64,000 bases of DNA from Rhodobacteraceae bacterium HIMB11. Its GTDB lineage: Bacteria > Pseudomonadota > Alphaproteobacteria > Rhodobacterales > Rhodobacteraceae. Under the pieces are notes generated by a model, which saw only the letters and a program-made list of their open reading frames with translations, made no database searches and was not told where the DNA came from. Shown one piece after another: positions 61,869 to 64,000 of the stretch. Positions within the stretch are counted from its first letter, which is position 1, and each line of letters starts with the position of its first letter. The stretch is taken from assembly GCA_000472185.1 (NCBI GenBank), contig AVDB01000009.1, forward strand, positions 53,506 through 117,505, given 5' to 3'. Made by a program: the position numbers and the translations under genes.

Positions 61869-62633
61869 ATGGCATTGCCAAAAACACCCTCATTCCGATT
61901 GGATGGGAAAACGGCATTGATCACAGGGGCCAGTTCGGGGATTGGACGTGCCGCAGCTGTGGCACTGGCCGAAGCGGGTGCGCATGTCACGGTTGCCGCA
62001 CGCCGTGCAGATGCATTGGATCAACTGGTCGCCGAATTGCAGGATGCAGGCCATAGCGCAGGCGCACAGGTTATGGATGTGGCCAATATTCCAGAAACCC
62101 AGCAACTGGTGTCCGATTTAGGTCCCTTTGACATTTTGTTGAACTCTGCGGGCCTTGCGCGGCATTCTCCGGCAGTTGAAACCAAGGAACCAGATTTTGA
62201 CGCGGTTTCGGATTTAAACGTCAAAGGCGCATATTTCCTGACCCAAGCAGTGGCAAATGGATTGATTGCGGCGGGCCGCAGCGGATCGTTGATGAATATT
62301 TCATCCCAGATGGCGCATGTTGGCGGCATTGATCGCGCGGTTTATTGTGCGACCAAACATGCCGTCGAAGGTTTCACCAAGGCGATGGCGATTGAATTTG
62401 GCAAACATGACATTCGCGTTAACACAATTTGTCCGACATTCATCCTGACCGAACTGACACAGACCACATTTGATGATCCTGAAAAGCGGGCCTGGGTCGA
62501 ACGTCAGATTAAGTTAAACCGCGTTGGTCAGGTTGAGGATATCATGGGCGCTGCCGTCTTTTTGGCAAGCGATGCGGCGGCAATGATCACGGGCACATCA
62601 TTATTAGTAGATGGCGGTTGGACCGCTGAATAA
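61869..62633 (+). CDS. SDR family oxidoreductase
   Basis: 254 residues after an AGGAGA site. Cofactor motif ALITGASSGIGRAAAVALAEAG, NSAGLARHS, catalytic Ser in LMNISSQM, YCATKHAVEG, and C-terminal ITGTSLLVDGGWTAE. Arg residues after beta-2 (AARRADALD) favour NADP. Substrate unknown. It is 33 bp before the glutathione transferase, so probably one unit. Confidence 0.88.
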   Translation: MALPKTPSFRLDGKTALITGASSGIGRAAAVALAEAGAHVTVAARRADALDQLVAELQDAGHSAGAQVMDVANIPETQQLVSDLGPFDILLNSAGLARHSPAVETKEPDFDAVSDLNVKGAYFLTQAVANGLIAAGRSGSLMNISSQMAHVGGIDRAVYCATKHAVEGFTKAMAIEFGKHDIRVNTICPTFILTELTQTTFDDPEKRAWVERQIKLNRVGQVEDIMGAAVFLASDAAAMITGTSLLVDGGWTAE

Positions 62634-62666
62634 GGCTGGGATACCAGCAGGAAGAAGACGTTGATT

Positions 62667-63533
62667 ATGACAGAGAATTCAGCATACGTTCCACCCAAGG
62701 TTTGGATATGGGAACAACCCAATGGCGGAACCTTTGCCAGCACAAACCGCCCCATCGCAGGGGCTACACATGACGCCGAATTGCCACGGGGCAAACATCC
62801 GTTTCAGCTCTATTCCATGGGCACACCCAATGGCGTCAAAGTCACGGTGATGTTTGAAGAACTGCTGGCCGCGGGTCATACGGACGCGGAATATGACGCC
62901 TGGTTGATCAGTATCGGCAAAGGCGACCAGTTCGGGAGCGGGTTTGTGGACATCAACCCAAATTCAAAAATCCCTGCATTGGTGGATTATTCGGGGGATG
63001 CCCCGCTGCGCGTATTTGAATCTGGGTCTATCTTGGTCCATTTGGCGGAAAAATTCGGAGCGTTTTTGCCAACCGATTTGGCCGCGCGCACCGAATGCAT
63101 GAATTGGCTGTTCTGGCAAATGGGCAGTGCACCGTATTTGGGCGGTGGGTTTGGCCATTTCTATTCCTATGCTCCGTATAAAATGGAATATCCGATTGAT
63201 CGTTTTTCCATGGAAGTCAAACGTCAGTTGGATGTTTTGGACAAACAGTTGGCCGAAAACCCCTTTATTGCGGGTGATGAATACACCATCGCCGATATAG
63301 CGATTTTCCCGTGGTACGGTAATTTGGCGCTGGGGCGTCAGTATAATGCAGGCGAATTTTTGGATGTTGCATCCTATAAAAACGTCGTTGCATGGGCCGA
63401 AAAACTGGATGCGCGTCCCGCTGTAAAACGGGGTCGGATGGTCAATCGAACATCGGGTGAACCGCATGAACAACTGCGGGAACGTCACGATGCATCCGAT
63501 TTTGACACAAAGACGCAGGATAAAATCGGTTAA
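62667..63533 (+). CDS. yghU: YghU-type glutathione transferase / disulfide-bond oxidoreductase
   Basis: 288 residues from the ATG, the length of E. coli YghU as remembered; a TTG two codons earlier is ignored. The thioredoxin-like domain contains FQLYSMGTPNGVKVTVMFEEL, where YghU-like enzymes use Thr/Asn for glutathione instead of Cys, then SKIPALVDY and FESGSILVHLAEKFG. The helical domain follows (YTIADIAIFPWYGNLALG). It reduces disulfides or peroxides with glutathione in the cytoplasm. Confidence 0.92.
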   Translation: MTENSAYVPPKVWIWEQPNGGTFASTNRPIAGATHDAELPRGKHPFQLYSMGTPNGVKVTVMFEELLAAGHTDAEYDAWLISIGKGDQFGSGFVDINPNSKIPALVDYSGDAPLRVFESGSILVHLAEKFGAFLPTDLAARTECMNWLFWQMGSAPYLGGGFGHFYSYAPYKMEYPIDRFSMEVKRQLDVLDKQLAENPFIAGDEYTIADIAIFPWYGNLALGRQYNAGEFLDVASYKNVVAWAEKLDARPAVKRGRMVNRTSGEPHEQLRERHDASDFDTKTQDKIG

Positions 63534-63659
63534 ATTGACCCAAGGCATTTTGCGTTAATGTAAACCTATCATTGCGAAAATGTGATCGAAAATAATTCGT
63601 CAAGACTGTCTAACGTCAGGGCCTTTGGGACAGAATTGTTGAATTGAGCGTGGAGGATT

Positions 63660-63881
63660 GTGGAATCAGAAGGGGCAGAGACGGAATCACTGTTCACAGG
63701 TCCAGAAGCACTGAAAACCGTTGATTCTGCAGCGCGGTTCGAAATTTTGCACCTATTCTCAGAGTTGGCGAGCATAGATTATGATCGTTTGCCCGAACCA
63801 GTGCGCCCAATTCTATCGGGGCGTCAGGGACGCAAGCTTGCAAATCGCCACGCGAACAACAAAAAGCATTTGGCGCAGTAA
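63660..63881 (+). CDS. Small hypothetical protein, 73 aa
   Basis: Frame from a GTG next to GGAGG (spacing of only 3 nt, so a slightly different start is possible). The product is acidic at the N-terminus, with an amphipathic SAARFEILHLFSELASIDYD stretch and a basic C-terminus (GRQGRKLANRHANNKKH). No family recognised. A strong terminator 22 bp after the stop supports that something here is transcribed rightwards. Confidence 0.5.
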   Translation: MESEGAETESLFTGPEALKTVDSAARFEILHLFSELASIDYDRLPEPVRPILSGRQGRKLANRHANNKKHLAQ

Positions 63882-63902
63882 TGTTTCGCGCAAATAAACG
63901 AG

Positions 63903-63928
63903 GGGCCGTCCTTTTGGGCGGCCCTTTT
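63903..63928 (+). terminator. Intrinsic terminator
   Basis: GGGCCGTCC and GGGCGGCCC pair over 9 bp (one G-U pair) around a TTTT loop and are followed by TTTT. Correct polarity for the 73-aa gene. Confidence 0.8.
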
Positions 63929-63929
63929 C

Positions 63930-63958
63930 TGTGGATAGCTCCTATATTTTGTGGATAA
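63930..63958. other. Two DnaA-box-like 9-mers
   Basis: On the minus strand TTATCCACA (63950-63958) matches the DnaA-box consensus exactly, and CTATCCACA (63930-63938) differs by one base. They are 20 bp apart and in the same orientation, at the window edge. Confidence 0.4.
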
Positions 63959-64000
63959 AATTCGTGCACCTACTAATGCCTAATAAAGCTCTAAAATTTC

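Noticed and set aside
1..64000. tRNA genes, CRISPR arrays, insertion sequences or prophage
   Set aside because: Looked for repeats with regular spacers, transposase or integrase motifs and tRNA-like clovers; none seen.

Overview
The window looks like a chromosomal segment of a marine alphaproteobacterium, most likely Rhodobacterales (Roseobacter group). Supporting signs are moderate GC, dense operons joined by ATGA overlaps, the aerobic (CobG/CobN type) vitamin B12 pathway, an imuA-imuB-dnaE2 mutagenesis cassette under an alphaproteobacterial LexA box (GTTC-N7-GTTC), and a complete ring-epoxidising phenylacetate cluster. No tRNA, rRNA, CRISPR array, insertion sequence or prophage was seen. 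All functions are read from sequence motifs and remembered family features; no database search was run.

Layout. 1-6.6 kb: a tiny membrane protein, an NtrC-like response regulator whose sigma54-contact GAFTGA loop is not recognisable, its convergent membrane histidine kinase, and a cobalt-type nitrile hydratase operon (alpha, beta, accessory protein). 6.6-11.7 kb: assorted metabolic genes (methyltransferase, LysE exporter, M20 amidohydrolase, a sirtuin without zinc cysteines, thioesterase, Gfo/Idh oxidoreductase). 12.0-14.1 kb: a pair resembling mesaconyl-C4-CoA hydratase and mesaconyl-CoA C1:C4 CoA transferase. 14.4-25.1 kb: a divergent aromatic-acid catabolic locus, with an FAD ring hydroxylase and SDR on one side and enoyl-CoA hydratase, MarR regulator, feruloyl-CoA-synthase-like ligase, amidohydrolase, two acyl-CoA dehydrogenases and a CoA transferase on the other. 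I read it as CoA-dependent side-chain beta-oxidation of hydroxycinnamate or hydroxyphenylpropanoate to a hydroxybenzoate, which is then ring-hydroxylated. 25.2-31.3 kb: DNA damage genes (dnaE2, imuB, imuA, and a YedK/HMCES abasic-site protein).

31.6-47.7 kb: cobalamin biosynthesis. cobQ and cobO lie on the minus strand. A B12 riboswitch on the plus strand precedes DUF1636-cobW-cobN-cobG-cobH-cobI-cobJ-cobL-cobE-cobM-cobB-cobA-cobF. cobK is embedded on the opposite strand and overlaps both neighbours. 47.7-48.7 kb: a KDG kinase. 48.8-59.9 kb: phenylacetate catabolism, as paaJ-A-B-C-D-E, then paaG-paaI-paaK-tetR on the minus strand, and paaZ-paaX on the plus strand. paaF and paaH are not here. 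59.9-64 kb: glycerate kinase, a decayed cytochrome b561, an SDR, a YghU-type glutathione transferase, a small hypothetical gene with a good terminator, and two DnaA-box-like sequences at the very end.

A dispersed intergenic repeat of about 130-155 bp, carrying a conserved GCCAATC-N4-GATTGGC hairpin, occurs three times (about 14.2, 31.4 and 53.7 kb). The most unusual items are the aromatic beta-oxidation locus, the mesaconyl-CoA pair, the repeat family, the regulator without GAFTGA, the sirtuin without zinc cysteines and the antisense cobK.
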